Assembly (NCBI GenBank): GCA_917880885.1
Contig: OU862934.1
Span: 30,364,734 to 30,428,733, forward strand
DNA: 64,000 nt
Source of the DNA: Limnephilus marmoratus
Lineage: Eukaryota; Arthropoda; Insecta; Trichoptera; Limnephilidae
Direction: 5' to 3'
Part shown: positions 41,430 to 52,005 of the stretch, piece by piece
Position numbering within the stretch: the stretch's first letter is position 1
Layout: every line of letters starts with the position of its first letter
The notes under the pieces: model-generated
Database searches by the model: none
The model's input: the letters and a program-made list of their open reading frames with translations, nothing else
What the model was told of the DNA's origin: nothing
Translations under genes and position numbers: made by a program

Positions 41430-42446
41430 GAGTGATTTATTTTATTTATTTATTTATTTAATACAAACGGCATAAGTATGCCATAAACGCTAATTAAATC
41501 TCACAAATTCATATTCAAAATGTTAGTAATGATAAAACAGTGTATGTATAACAGTTAGTTGTGACGATACATTGGGAAGTGACAACAGAGATACCTTTAC
41601 ATGCAAAAATCTATAATACAAATAAAATTAGTAGTGATTTAAAAAATATGATAGCATAGCCTTCTTGTACCCATGTTCCGTGCAGTTAAATAGATCTATC
41701 ACATCTGCATATCTATTAGTAACTTCATGTAACCTAGGTAAAAGTGAGTGTTTCGCATACTCAGTCCGATTATTGTTACATTTAAAAAGGATTTTAGAAC
41801 GAGTGGTTCTCGTGGGAATATGAAATTCAATGAGCTTAGTTAAATCAGGACTGTCTATGCTACCATTTACAATTTTGAACATAAATATTAAGTCGGATAT
41901 AATTCTTCGATCTGAGAGTCTTAATAAATTTAATTCTTTCATCAAGTAATTGTAATTTAAGTTTTCAATGGGAATACCGAGGTTAAAATTAATGTGTCTT
42001 AAGAATTTGTGTTGAATTTTTTCGATTGAATCTGAATGTATTTTAAAATGGGGGGACCAGATCGAGGAGTTATATTCGACTTGACTGCGTACTAAGGATG
42101 TATACAAATTTTTTAAAGTTGAAATATTCCTGAAACCTCTGGAACTTCTAAGAACGAAGCCAAGCATTTTGATACCTTTATTATAGATTGAGTTTATATG
42201 GGATATAAAGTTTAATTTAGAGTCGAAAGTTATGCCCAGGTCATTAATTTCTTCGACAGAGGTAAGGGTAGAGTTGCTAAGTTCATATGGATGAATAATT
42301 GGTTGACTTATTCTTTAAACACTTATTGAATAACACTTATTTATGTTCAGATAAAATTTGTTAAGAGAACACCAACTAATTAATTTGTTTAAATTATTTT
42401 GTAGACAGGCACAATCTTCAGCGGTTTTGATGATTTTAAATATTTT
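41430..42446 (-). pseudogene. LINE-C, 5'-truncated copy with 3' UTR
   Basis: The minus strand from 42446: IIKTAEDCACLQNNLNKLIS, WCSLNKFYLNINKCYSIS, stop; then PIIHPYELSNSTLTSVEEIN, DLGITFDSKLNFISHINSIY. The long frame from 42167 to 41628 has MLGFVLRSSRGFRNISTLKN, SIEKIQHKFLRHINFN, LIEFHIPTRTTRSKILFKCN and DLFNCTEHGYKKAMLSYF. It begins just after where YADD would lie. The 3' UTR ends in AAATA units (plus TTTATTTTATTTATTTATTT at 41438-41460), as in CR1-like LINEs. One stop near 42314. Confidence 0.85.
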
Positions 42447-42807
42447 TGATTAAAAACATTTATAATAATTTTTATTAATCTATTAATTTAACGGATATCT
42501 TCGTTTATCTTTTAGTTATATACCTAACAAAAGAAATTCAATTACGGAATATCCGATTTCCACGAAAATAAATACAAAGAATCTTTACAAGTTCTTACCT
42601 ATCTTCTAAAATTGCAAAAAGTTGTAAAAAATGGATTAAAATTATTCCCGGAAGGTAGTTCCACGTATTTCACTTTTTTTTTATTCTGAAATGCTTATAA
42701 CTTGTTTATCCATTATTAATCTTAAACATTCGCGTCTTTCGCAGAAATTCGAATTAATAAAACGTTGTAATGGTTTGATTAATATGTTCTTTTTTAAATA
42801 TATATTT
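42447..42807. other. Unassigned AT-rich interval
   Basis: Nothing recognised. Confidence 0.5.
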
Positions 42808-42975
42808 TTATGGGAATGCCACACAAGAGTCCCAACTGTTTCCAACCGTCTGGAGCCAGTGAGACTATGGCATCCCCAATTGGGGTATGTTGTAAGGCTG
42901 GAGGTAGTGGAAAGGAGAAATGTATAGAGAAAAAGATGATGGAGGAATTCTAGATCTGTTCGAGCTTCCTGTCAA
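42808..42975 (-). mobile_element. SINE-2 3' fragment
   Basis: Minus orientation: ends in GGCATTCCCATAAAAATA (inverse at 42808). CTGGAGCCAGTGAGACTATG and GCATCCCCAATTGGGGTATG are intact. Head absent. Confidence 0.62.
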
Positions 42976-42999
42976 ATTGTGATCAGCTTACAAACATTT

Positions 43000-43350
43000 T
43001 TTTACGTTAGCCTCTCACAGGAGGCCCGGAGGAAAACAATTCCCACGTATTATATCTTCGGGGACTTTTATTTATTGTATGGAGGGTCTTTTATTGAATG
43101 CAAGGAGAGGAAGTTCTGGGAAGGAAAAGGTATGAGAGGGGGGGGGGGGGGGTTATCTTGGTGTCAGTTTGTCCAGGAGTGACGGACGTATGAATCCCTT
43201 CCACTGCGGTTGAAGGCGATGTTGGAGACAGTCCTGGCTGGGGATATCAAAAGGTCTCCCTCAAGCAGTCTCTCCAGATCCAACCTGCCACCCAGTTGGT
43301 GGGCAGACTCATCCGCTGCCAAAACCCGGTTAAACCTCTCCCCGTAACGT
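43000..43350 (-). mobile_element. SINE-1 copy
   Basis: Minus orientation: T run, ACGTTAGCCTCTCACAGGAG, GGCCCGGAGGAAAACAATTC (hairpin arm, partner lost), then CCAGGAGTGACGGACGTATG and CTCATCCGCTGCCAAAACCC. Contains a 15-base G run at 43137-43152. Confidence 0.62.
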
Positions 43351-43434
43351 AGACGTAACCAGAGGTGAAAATTTCATTAACATTTCTTACTCCAAATAAC
43401 GTCATAGATAGAAAGCTTTTTATAGATTTTTCTA

Positions 43435-43835
43435 ACTGAAGGATTGAAATCTTTAGAGCACAGGCATCGGGTGGAAATGCTATCCTTGTTCTACCGGTAT
43501 TTCAATGAAGAACTAGCGTCATTGATTCCTTCGGCAGTGGTGCATAGTCGGGAAACACGCCAAACGCGTGCCCAACATATGTACACGGTTGTCATTTGTC
43601 GTATGAGAACGGGTCGCCTTTTCTACTCGTTTTTGTGTTCAACAGCTTGGCTGTGGAACGATTTGCCGACCTCTGTGTTTACTCCTTCCTACAATATGTG
43701 TCTCTTCAAGACCACTGTTCATTCCTTCCTCTCCTCAAAAAGACCCTCCATATAGCATCTCAGATGATATAGGCCTATAGGTAAATTATTTTCCTCAGGG
43801 CCTCCTGTGTGGAGTTAATGTAAAAAAACAGGAAT
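43435..43835 (+). pseudogene. LINE-E RT C-terminus and 3' tail
   Basis: A plus-strand frame of 103 codons: MKSLEHRHRVEMLSLFYRYF, RRTGRLFYSFLC-like and STAWLWNDLPTSVFTPSYNM, LFKTTVHSFLSSKRPSI, stop at 43755. The UTR follows: AGCATCTCAGATGATATAGG, AATTATTTTCCTCAGGGCCT, CCTGTGTGGAGTTAATGTAA, A run. It shows directly that the SINE-1 tail begins within the last codons of this LINE. Confidence 0.85.
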
Positions 43836-44404
43836 AACTGGTTATGGTAAGTAAAATGCGTTCCTTAACTTCCTGTAAATTATTCAAAAATCTTCTTCTT
43901 CTTTTTTGAACGCTTATAACGGAGACTTAAAAAGATATTACAGTAAAGCTGTGTACATTTCTACATGGTTATGAATTAATTCGGCACTATGATAAGCCAA
44001 TAAATCAGGCATTGAAATGTTTTTGAATAATCTGTATCAGCCTCCTACATTATAGTGCGATGATGTGAAAATTGTAAATATTTCACTAGAAAAATTAAAG
44101 CTCCTTTACCTGTAAATGTAGGTACTTCGTAAAATTGTGAAACTTTTTCTTGTTTTTACTTCAAGTCCTGCAAGCCTCGGAAGGACGTTACTAGCAACCA
44201 ACATATTATCGTAATTAAATAGGGCTTTTGATGAATCGATCTGACCGGGCGCCCATACATTATAAAAGTGATTTTTTTTTATTTTTTTTTTATAATTCAG
44301 ATTATTTGATTTGTTGTCGTTGGAAAGAAAAAAAAATATTTTGTCTCAAATACTTGTTTATATGGAAAAAAATCCTATAAACTTGTTTGATTATAAATTG
44401 ACGG
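43836..44404. other. Unassigned AT-rich interval
   Basis: Nothing recognised. Confidence 0.5.
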
Positions 44405-44715
44405 AATTTTTACGACGACAGTAGTTATGGAAAAGAAGGCCCTGGGGAAAATTATTTCCCTTATAGCCTATGTCATCTTTGGGGATTCCGTGTGCAGGGT
44501 CTTTTTGAGGAAAGGTAGGAGAGGAAATTCTGGGAAGGAAAAGGTACCTATGAGGTATTGGTAGAAATCTGGGGTTCAGCGTGTCCATGTCATTCGCCGC
44601 CAATAACTATACAAACTTCAAGCCATGAACCCGTGCACCACTGCTAAGTCACCGAACGTACCGAAGCACTATGGCAGAGATGTTTGTTCTCGAGTTCCAG
44701 CTCTCCCAAATTATA
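44405..44715 (-). mobile_element. SINE-1 copy
   Basis: Minus orientation: AAGGCCCTGGGGAAAATTAT with TTTCCCTTATAGCC as partner arm, CATCTTTGGGGATTCCGTGT, then body blocks (CACTATGGCAGAGATGTTTG). 5' truncated. Confidence 0.64.
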
Positions 44716-44960
44716 TTTTATAAGCGGCATAAAAAGTGAAAAAAGTTCATATTTTTCATATTAATTTCCTTCATAAAAATATTGTGTTTTCCAAATATAG
44801 GATTTTATCAAAATTATGGACGTTTCCTGTCTAAATTTTTTACTTGTTTGATATTAACTTTTAATTTAGAAATATCAATTTTTGATAGATGAACTTCGCT
44901 ATTTTCAAAAATATTTGTTTTCATAACATAAAAAGTATGAAATTTATGGCACATTTAAAA
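44716..44960. other. Short unassigned interval
   Basis: AT-rich; target side of the tRNA-cassette insertion. Confidence 0.45.
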
Positions 44961-45043
44961 TACTTCGTAAGCATTATTATAAGCAATAATTATCAGCCTG
45001 AAACACTCATCCACATTGAAAAATCTTCCGAGAAAAGATACAT

Positions 45044-45115
45044 GACGCCAACGGGACTTGAACCCGTGTCCTCTCGATTGCCGGTCGATTGCTCTGACCA
45101 CTGAGCTATGGCGGC
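45044..45115 (-). tRNA. tRNA-like gene (copy in insertion 1, left)
   Basis: 72 nt, identical to the other copies: acceptor GCCGCCA/TGGCGTC (6 of 7 pairs), D arm GCTC/GAGC, anticodon stem TCGA/TCGA, T arm ACGGG-TTCAAGT-CCCGT. A box TAGCTCAGTGG, B box GGGTTCAAGTCCC. The loop CCGGCAA gives anticodon GGC (Ala), but position 33 is C rather than U and the Ala-type 3:70 pair is missing, so function is doubtful. Confidence 0.6.
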
Positions 45116-45384
45116 TTATCTCGTACCCGCCAAATGATTCAATATATGCTAGTGTTTCATTCGACAATTACTGCTTATTATATTTTTTCCACCTGAAAAC
45201 AACCAACTTTATTTTTGCGAGAGAAACATTGTAAGTGTTAAATCCCTCGCTAGGTGGCGTCGAGACAAATTATGTCTTCATTTATTGGGGAAATACTTAA
45301 ACTTGTCAAATATTAATTATTATTTTTAATTGTAAAACTAACTAACACTAGCATATATTGAATCATTTGGCGGGTACGAGATAA

Positions 45385-45456
45385 GCCGCCATAGCTCAGT
45401 GGTCAGAGCAATCGACCGGCAATCGAGAGGACACGGGTTCAAGTCCCGTTGGCGTC
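45385..45456 (+). tRNA. tRNA-like gene (copy in insertion 1, right)
   Basis: Same 72-nt cloverleaf as 45044-45115, in the other orientation. TCTTTTCT about 10 nt downstream could stop RNA polymerase III. Confidence 0.6.
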
Positions 45457-45713
45457 ATGTATCTTTTCTCGGAAGATTTTTCAATGTGGATGAGTGTTTC
45501 AGGCTGATAATTATTGCTTATAATAATTGTTACCCTTTGTGCTATGCATAAAAAATCTTGTCTTAAAAACGTTAGTTTTACAATTAAAAATAATAATTAC
45601 TTCGTAAGCATTCCGAAATTCTTTTTGAAAATTTTTTTGACTTGTAGGAATCATTTTTAAAAGCCTGATGGGTCAAATATATTTTTTTAATATCAGCAAT
45701 TTTTATTAGACTA

Positions 45714-45990
45714 CTAGCTGGTCCCGGCATGCGTTGCTGTGCCATTTAATAAAGAAATTGCTTCTCCCTGAGTGTCCTTTCTTATTCGTCCCGTTCCCCT
45801 TCCGCCTCCCCTTCTTCTCCTGCATCCTCTTCCCCTCTCGCGTTCCCACTCCGTCACCTCCACCTTCCTTCTCCCCCCTTTACTCCCCCCCCCCTTACCC
45901 CGTCCCGCGAACCCCCCTCCCGAGTTCCCCTCCCCCCTCACACGTCCCCTTCCCCTCCCGCGTTCCCCTTCCACCTTCCCCGCCTTCTAC
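45714..45990 (-). mobile_element. Helitron 3' end fragment
   Basis: On the minus strand the end is GCAACGCATGCCGGGACCAG then CTAG before T, preceded by GAAGCAATTTC and a purine tract (pyrimidine on plus, 45790-45985). Closest to the 26853-27343 copy. The 5' end is lost. Confidence 0.68.
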
Positions 45991-46324
45991 CAATGTACTT
46001 GGACTTGCATCTTTATGATTTACTTGCATTTTGAGTATTATGACTCAAATCCATTTGCATCCTTCTGCCTCAAACATAACTACGTTTTCTATGGAAGTAA
46101 ATAATTTTCAAACATTGATCCCTTCACAATACACCACATGTCATAACAAAATATTCCATTTCATTTTAAAGCAGAAGGGCTCAAGTCAGTGTTTTTTGTG
46201 GCGTTTTTTTAACAATATTTTTAAAGGCTTTACAACTTAAGGCTTATCTTATCAACTCGTTTTGAAAACAAAACTAATTGATTTAATAAATACTTTTTTT
46301 ATAATAAACACAATTAAATAACTT
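45991..46324. other. Unassigned AT-rich interval
   Basis: Nothing recognised. Confidence 0.5.
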
Positions 46325-46400
46325 TGTTTCAATTCCACTTTTTTATTTCTTAATCCAACCGGTTTCGGTTCGTCCTGAACCTTCCCCAGGGGTGAATAAA
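46325..46400 (-). ncRNA. Hammerhead-like PLE-end remnant
   Basis: On the minus strand CTGGGGA (from 46389), stem GGTTC-AGGAC-GAACC, GAAACCGG, then AATAAAAAAGTGGAATTG. Stem II and the GAAAC block are intact, but the CTGANGA core is mutated. The end resembles those at 28953-28990 and 57660. Confidence 0.5.
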
Positions 46401-47179
46401 AATACATTGAACATAATACAGAAAAACATGGTATTTAAAAGAAAATTAGAAGAGCGAGACAGAACATCAACTTAGGTGGGGGCTTTGCTTACTTTAACTT
46501 TTTTGTTATCAAAGAAGTTATGAGACCATAATTACAGAAAAAATAGTTTTTGGTTCTTCTGAAAATTTACCTTTTTGAACTTGCATCCGTATGCTTCCCG
46601 GGTACAGAATTGTCAAATACTTATTTGAAACGGAGGGATGTACATTTTGAATGTGAGACCTTAAGGAAATTAAACAGAATTTAGAATAGCGAGTGGATCT
46701 CCATTCTTAACTCACTTTTTGTAGTTACGTTTTTGTGTTTCTCACCCATCGTTACGTGGAACCACTTACTTTTTTTACAAAATCACTTCGAAATAATTAA
46801 TCAAATATTTTTTGTATAAAAGCGTAAACTTCTAACGAAATCTCATTAAAAGCATTTTTCGGGACGGGTGCTTAAATTATGTTAAGGTTTTGATGAGGAG
46901 ACTAAAAACGATTTAAAAACTTTTTTCGCCCTCAAATGAAATAGGTTTTCTACGATAATTTAGTTTTTTTTTTCTAAATTACATCTTAACATTCGGGTCA
47001 TTTATTTTTCAAGGCGTTCTTAAGAGAAATACTTTTTCTTTTATTACACCCGCAGACTTTAACTTAAAATTAGTAAGCTCCGGTGCTGTGAACTCAATTT
47101 ACAAGTTTGTAAGCTGCATATATTTTGTGTGACCATAATTTTGGATTTTCATTTGTCTGTAGAACTTCTCGAGTGAAAG
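46401..47179. other. Unassigned AT-rich interval
   Basis: No coding or repeat recognised. Confidence 0.5.
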
Positions 47180-47596
47180 AGGCATGACGAAAACCACTAA
47201 AATGAGACTCGTTCGGGCATTGTTTTCTCCATATTTTTTTACGGTGTGGAATCTTGGACACTCAGAGCCAGCGAAAGAAAACGGAAAGACGTCCTTGAAG
47301 AGTGGTGCTGGAGGAAAATGCTCAGGATTCCATGCACAGCCAGACGCACAAATATGTCCATTCTGGTAGAGCCACGCATCTACAGTAGGCTTCTAACTGC
47401 CTACAAAGGATCTTAAAATACTTTCGATACGTTGCTCACTAAACTGAGGACTCCAACTTGAAAACACTCATAGTTACTGGCTAAGTGGAAGGCAGAGAAT
47501 CAGAGGAAGGCTACAAATGCGCTGAAGTGAACATCCTGAAATATGCTCAGGATTCCATGGACGCACAAATGACGCACAAATCCAGACGCACAAATA
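47180..47596 (+). pseudogene. LINE RT tail fragments (two partial copies)
   Basis: The plus strand reads KTTKMRLVRALFSPYF, ASERKRKDVLEEWCWRKMLR, IPCTARRTNMSILVEPRI, then stops and frameshifts with LRTPTW. A second start of the same segment (ILKYAQDSMDAQ / RIPW frames) occurs at about 47535-47596, cut by the LTR. This is the tail of an endonuclease-reverse transcriptase LINE (RxxDALEMWCWRxMLRIPW). Confidence 0.75.
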
Positions 47597-48485
47597 TGAG
47601 GGAGCGGGCCGTATCGGCAGAGACAGGACGAGAAATAAAAGGCGTCAAGTCGAAGTATGAGTCAGTCGTTTATTGTGGCTACGTAGCGGAGGGTTGGTGA
47701 AGCAGTAACATGATGTATGCAGGGTGCCGTGATGAGATGCTGCAGGCGTACGGAAGTGGAGATGGTGTGGTGAAGGTCAGCGAGTTGCTCAACACCTTGG
47801 CGGTGGAGATGACGTATCTTCCAGGCCGTTGCTCGACGCTTTGTGTCGCGGAGATGAACGGTGAGTGGCTCGGTGAGAGCCACCAGCAGGTAGTCCTGGC
47901 GAGGCGGAGCGTGTTTTCATGGCAGCGAAGCACGGTGGGGCTTCGGGGTGCCATGAAGTGGTGAGCTGATCCCTTGGCTGAAGGTGGCGTCAAACCTTAT
48001 AAGTCGCGGGATGTAGCTGTTCTCAGGAGCTGAAGACACGATGTGCCTTGTAGCTGAGACGTGGTGGTGGACCTCGGGAAGCTACCCTGGATGTGTGTAG
48101 ATGCCATGCAGGAGCACTTGTGCGGAGATCGTTACATGCTGAGATGTTGGCCGACTGTTAGTGTGAGACTGAACTGAGCTAGCGCCGAGTTTAGTTGCAT
48201 TATATATATACCAGCGCGACCGGAGGAGTAATGTTCCATTCGCCGGCAATGTTCACACTGGAAGGTACTGGAACATAAGCGATGCTGAATATTCAGGCGG
48301 TTTATAAAATCTAGACCTTTCTAGGCGGTGGCGATATTATCATTCATCGAGACGGCCGCGGCAGGCGAGCAAAGTACATCGCGGCCGGCATATTTAGGTA
48401 CCTAGGCAAGCGCCAGCGTCGCGCGAATATTATATGTTTCTCGTGACTTCTTTTGATGGCGAATTGATAATGATGTGTCGCCACA
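47597..48485 (-). mobile_element. Solo LTR, Gypsy-type, 889 bp
   Basis: Bounded by TG...CA, with a 4-bp duplication AATA at 47593-47596 and 48486-48489. Removing it and one AATA restores an uninterrupted LINE reading (RTNMSILEELG). In the minus orientation a TATATATATA box lies at 48201-48210 with an initiator-like TTCAGTC about 30 bp on, and AATAAA at 47669-47674. GC-richer than its surroundings. A 4-bp TSD fits Gypsy rather than Copia or BEL. No internal coding region remains. Confidence 0.8.
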
Positions 48486-48790
48486 AATATGTCCATTCTG
48501 GAAGAGCTAGGCATCCCGAACAAGCTTTTAACTATCGGCCTACAACGTATCTAAAGATACTTTGGACACGTTGCTCGCCAAACTAAGAACTCCAACTTGG
48601 AGAAACCTACAGCCACTTCCAGTAGAAGCAGAAGAAGGTCACCAATGCGCTGGAGTGACCAAATATCATTGGCATCTAATACGTTGATGTCCTTGGATCG
48701 CCACACAACCCAGGACTAAGAGGTGTGAAGTAGCCTTGTCCATCATGGAAATTGAAGTAGGGTTCACGATCTTCAGCAATGAGGAACCGA
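48486..48790 (+). pseudogene. LINE RT tail, continuation after the LTR
   Basis: NMSILEELGIPNKLLTIG, stop, RYFGHVARQ, and, in shifted frames, RRSPMRWSDQ, SIMEIEVGFTIFSNEEPT, LEEEEKN. Continues 47535-47596. Frameshifts and stops make it non-functional. Confidence 0.72.
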
Positions 48791-48879
48791 CTTTAGAAGA
48801 AGAAGAAAAGAACTCCTCACTAAGATGATCACTCGACATGTAACATTCCAAATCTGGCGTTTACATGTGCTCCTTTTTT

Positions 48880-49300
48880 TTACGTTAACTCCACGCAGGA
48901 GGCCCTGAGGAAAATAATTTCCCTCAGGGCCTATGTCATCTGGGATGCTGTGTGGAGGGTCTTTTTGAGGAGAGGAAGGAATGAATATTGGTCTTAAAGA
49001 GACCCATGTTGTAGGAAGGAGGAAACACAGAGGCCAGCAAATCATTCCACAGCCGAGCTGTTGAACACAAGAACGAGTCGAAGAAACGACCCGTTCTCAT
49101 GTGGCAAATGTCAACCGTGTACAAATGTTGGGCACGCGTTTGGCGTGTTTCCCGACTATGCACCGGTGCCGAAGGGATCAATGATGCTAGTTCCTCGGAG
49201 CATCTTCCATTGTAATACCGGTAGAACAAGGATACCATTCCCACCCGACGCCTGTGCTCTAAAGATTGCAATCCGTCTGTCAAGCCCCTTACACAGATAA
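48880..49300 (-). pseudogene. LINE-E RT C-terminus and 3' tail
   Basis: An uninterrupted minus-strand frame 49283-48936: LQSLEHRRRVGMVSLFYRYY, CSEELASLIPSAPVHSRETR, MRTGRFFDSFLCSTARLWND, PSYNMGLFKTNIHSFLSSKR. The UTR carries a perfect hairpin, arms AGGCCCTGAGG and CCTCAGGGCCT (48900-48932), then GTGGAGTTAACGTAAAAAAA. Confidence 0.86.
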
Positions 49301-49439
49301 TGGTGAAAAATATGAATTTCCCGCTTAAGAGAAACGTTTACGAGGGCCCGTTTCATACAAATCTTAATTTTGAATTAAAATACCCAACAAAACCGGAAGA
49401 TTATTTTTGTAATCAAAAGGTAGGGCTGTCTATAAAATA
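49301..49439. other. Short unassigned interval
   Basis: Nothing recognised. Confidence 0.4.
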
Positions 49440-49600
49440 AGGTCTCCCAAGGTGCTGCAGTCGCGAGGAACGATTTTACGCGCAATCCGGCAACACTGGC
49501 GTGTAGCCTGTGCCCACCACGCTGCACTCTTTGTGACGCTTAGTCTCGGCGTGGCAGCCGTTCGCGATGGAGCTTCCGTCCGCCGCACCTCTTAACTCTG
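49440..49600 (+). repeat. R1, copy 3
   Basis: Matches 4710-4870: AAGGTCTCCCAAGGTGCTGC, GGCGTGTAGCCTG, CTCGGCGTGGCAGCCGTTCG, GATGGAGCTTCCGTCCGCCG. Here it stands alone, without a partner arm. Confidence 0.65.
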
Positions 49601-50919
49601 CCTCAGTCAACTGAGCCGAAGGTAGACCCCAAAATTAATATCCTTCATAAATCTACTTAAATACTTGAAATATATTTTTAGTGTTTTAGGTATTCCTGCG
49701 CGAAGGATTAACACATAATATGACGTTTTAAAAAAATGTGATAAAATCGTTGATCGCAGGAAAAAATATTTTGTCTAATATAGGTAATGTAATATAATAT
49801 CCTGCCCAATAAATGTACAAATATCAAAAAAAATAAAGAAAGAAAAAGGGATATCTATGGTTTAAATGACCCTAAAACAAAAAAAAACACATGATTACGG
49901 ACGTTATGTTTGGCATCTTGGCAATCGGGAGAATGGCCTATATCTTATAATTTATTTATTTATTTGTTTATTATTACATTTATTACATACAAGATATAAC
50001 AATATAAAAGGAAGCTTTGACTGTCCAACTAGGAAGGTTTCCCGTTTTAGGACAGTCAAATTGGCAGGTTGCGTGTACATAATTTAACATTAATGGATTA
50101 AATAATAATTAACAATAATGGTACATATTGAGGGAGTTACTTAGATAATAGGTACAATATCAGATTTAATACAAAATTAATAAATTAACTCATATCCGTG
50201 CTGAATATTTAACATGCCTTTTGATTACAAAAATTATTTTCCAGTTTGGTTGAGTATTTTGATCTCAAATAAGTTGGTCTTAATTAAGAAAACGTTGCTC
50301 TTAACACCGGCCGCCTGATTTGATTTATACCAAAAAACCTGACCAAAATGCATATTTTATTTTGTGAATTTCAAGCCCAAATACTTATATATTTTACGAT
50401 CACAATCTTAAAGCTTTACATCGTCTAACACATGAGTAAGAAATATTATACTTGCCATCTTCATATTGATTCATTTTAAGTCGTTAAATATTTACGGCCA
50501 AAAAGGGGGACGCTGAAGTACAGGTGACTCATTGTTAAATGGGATAGCATTACGGAAAAATAAACTCTCAAAAATTCACCAAATTCAAATTTTTCTTGCA
50601 GATATTTTGCCGTCTAGCATGCTGGAAAATTTTATTTTTGTTAATCACAAAACACAGGCAATAGAGTACGCTGATTTTTAAATTACTTTTTATTGTTATT
50701 AATTGAGTAGGCAGAGAACAAAGACAGCCACAGCCAACGATTTTTTTTTTAATTTCATGTTTCAAATAATTTCCAACCGATTCAAGTCAAATTTCTAATA
50801 GTATTTTTAATTGTTCATATCTTATATGTTTCGTGAACGAAAATACATTATATCTTTGAAAAAACGCACTGGGAAAAACACTCGGCTGGACCAGACTTGC
50901 CTCTTGATCTGTCTCTTGG
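49601..50919. other. AT-rich interval with a LINE-type 3' end
   Basis: 49950-50080 holds TTTATTTATTTATTTGTTTA followed by TTACATACAAGATATAAC and a GACTGTCC...GGACAGTC inverted repeat, like an antisense LINE 3' end with microsatellite tail. The rest is unrecognised. Confidence 0.4.
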
Positions 50920-51005
50920 TATGTTCATCACGTCTTTCTCGGGCGTCCCCGTTTTCTTCCACCATTCACTTTCGCTTCATATATTATCATTAAACTCGTT
51001 TTTAA
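50920..51005 (-). pseudogene. LINE-D scrap
   Basis: The minus strand reads IYEAKVNGGRKRGRPRKT, matching the IYDANVNGRRSRGRPRKT segment of LINE-D at 37790-37850. Confidence 0.65.
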
Positions 51006-51009
51006 TTCA

Positions 51010-52005
51010 CACGCTCTGCCAGTGTGAATTTTATGAAGTTAAATTCCATCGATGTGACAATGATACAAAAGAAGCCAGTATAAGACAAGTGGTGAGACAG
51101 GGATGCTCTCTGTCACCTGTTCTTTTTAACGCTTATATACAGAGTGCGATTGATGACTTGAGAGAGAGAATGAGTCACAGAAAAGGTGTAAAGATACACG
51201 GGCAAAACGTGGATATGAAAAGGTTTGCTGACGATATTGCTATGGTTGCTGAAAGCGATGAAGAACTGCAAGAGGCCTTAACAACCATGCAAATCATTCT
51301 TCAAAATAATTAAAACATGAAGATAAATAAAGACAAAACAAAGCTGCTGACTGTAGGCCGAACGCAACATCAGATGAGAATAGAGATGTCAGGAGTTCCA
51401 CTAAAGAACACCAAGGAGTTTGTCTACCTCGGGAGCAAAATAACATGGGACGGTCAGTCTAAGAGCGAGGTCGACAGCCGTATACACCAGGCTAGGCTTG
51501 CATTCAATTAAAGGTCGAAAATAATAGAATCGAATAATATAGACCTAAAACTGAGAATTCTCCTCATCAAGACCTATGTATGGACTATCTTGATGCACGG
51601 CTGCGAAACCTGGTGCCTATCCGAAAGAGATAAACGGAGACTAGAGGCTTTTGAGATGTGGTCCTATAGAAGACTATTAGGAATTTCCTGGAGAGACCAC
51701 ATTACAAATGAGGAGGTTCTCCATAGAATCGAAGGAGGAAGGCACCTGCTCAGGACCTTGTCTGAAAGGCGTGCTAGATGGATCGGTAATACGACAAGAA
51801 GGCCTCTTGCATGCCATAATGGAGGGTATGACCGAGGGGACAAACTCTAGGGGACGCCCATGCCGAGAGTACCTGGAGGACCTGCTGGTGGACATGCGTT
51901 GCTCATCATATGCACATATGCAGACTTCAAAAGAGCCGCCCAAGACAGGGAAGAGTGGAAGAGACGAATAGAGAAAATTGCTGCAAACCAATCCCAGGAA
52001 TGAAA
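51010..52005 (+). pseudogene. Non-LTR reverse transcriptase, catalytic half and tail
   Basis: The plus strand reads SIRQVVRQGCSLSPVLFNAY, GQNVDMKRFADDIAMVAES (active-site ADD), LQEALTTMQIIL, stop, MKINKDKTKLLTVGRTQ, EFVYLGSKITWDG, stop, LRILLIKTYVWTILMHGCET, FEMWSYRRLLGISWRDHITN and EEVLHRI. After a frameshift it continues GMTEGTNSRGRPCREYLEDL. RT blocks before the GCSLSP motif and the whole endonuclease are missing. At least three lesions. It belongs with insect endonuclease-reverse transcriptases of the same broad type as LINE-F. Confidence 0.87.

Larger units (their letters stand above)
44976..45597. mobile_element. tRNA-cassette insertion 1 (inverted pair) with 15-bp TSD
   Basis: Flanked by TACTTCGTAAGCATT at 44961-44975 and 45598-45612. 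The left part (44976-45342, minus orientation) and right part (about 45345-45597, plus orientation) are copies of one unit that contains a tRNA-like gene, pointing outward. The right end stops at CAATTAAAAATAATAAT, the same boundary as insertion 2. The unit is 413 bp in the tandem arrays at 57675-59721. An inverted 5' part, a sense 3' part and a TSD fit twin-primed retrotransposition. Confidence 0.78.

Noticed and set aside
45044..45115. Functional tRNA-Ala(GGC)
   Set aside because: C33, a mismatch in the acceptor stem and an anticodon not normally used in eukaryotes argue against it; kept as tRNA-like.
47679..47993. 104-codon minus-strand frame
   Set aside because: Lies inside the solo LTR, lacks protein motifs and is explained by the GC-rich LTR.
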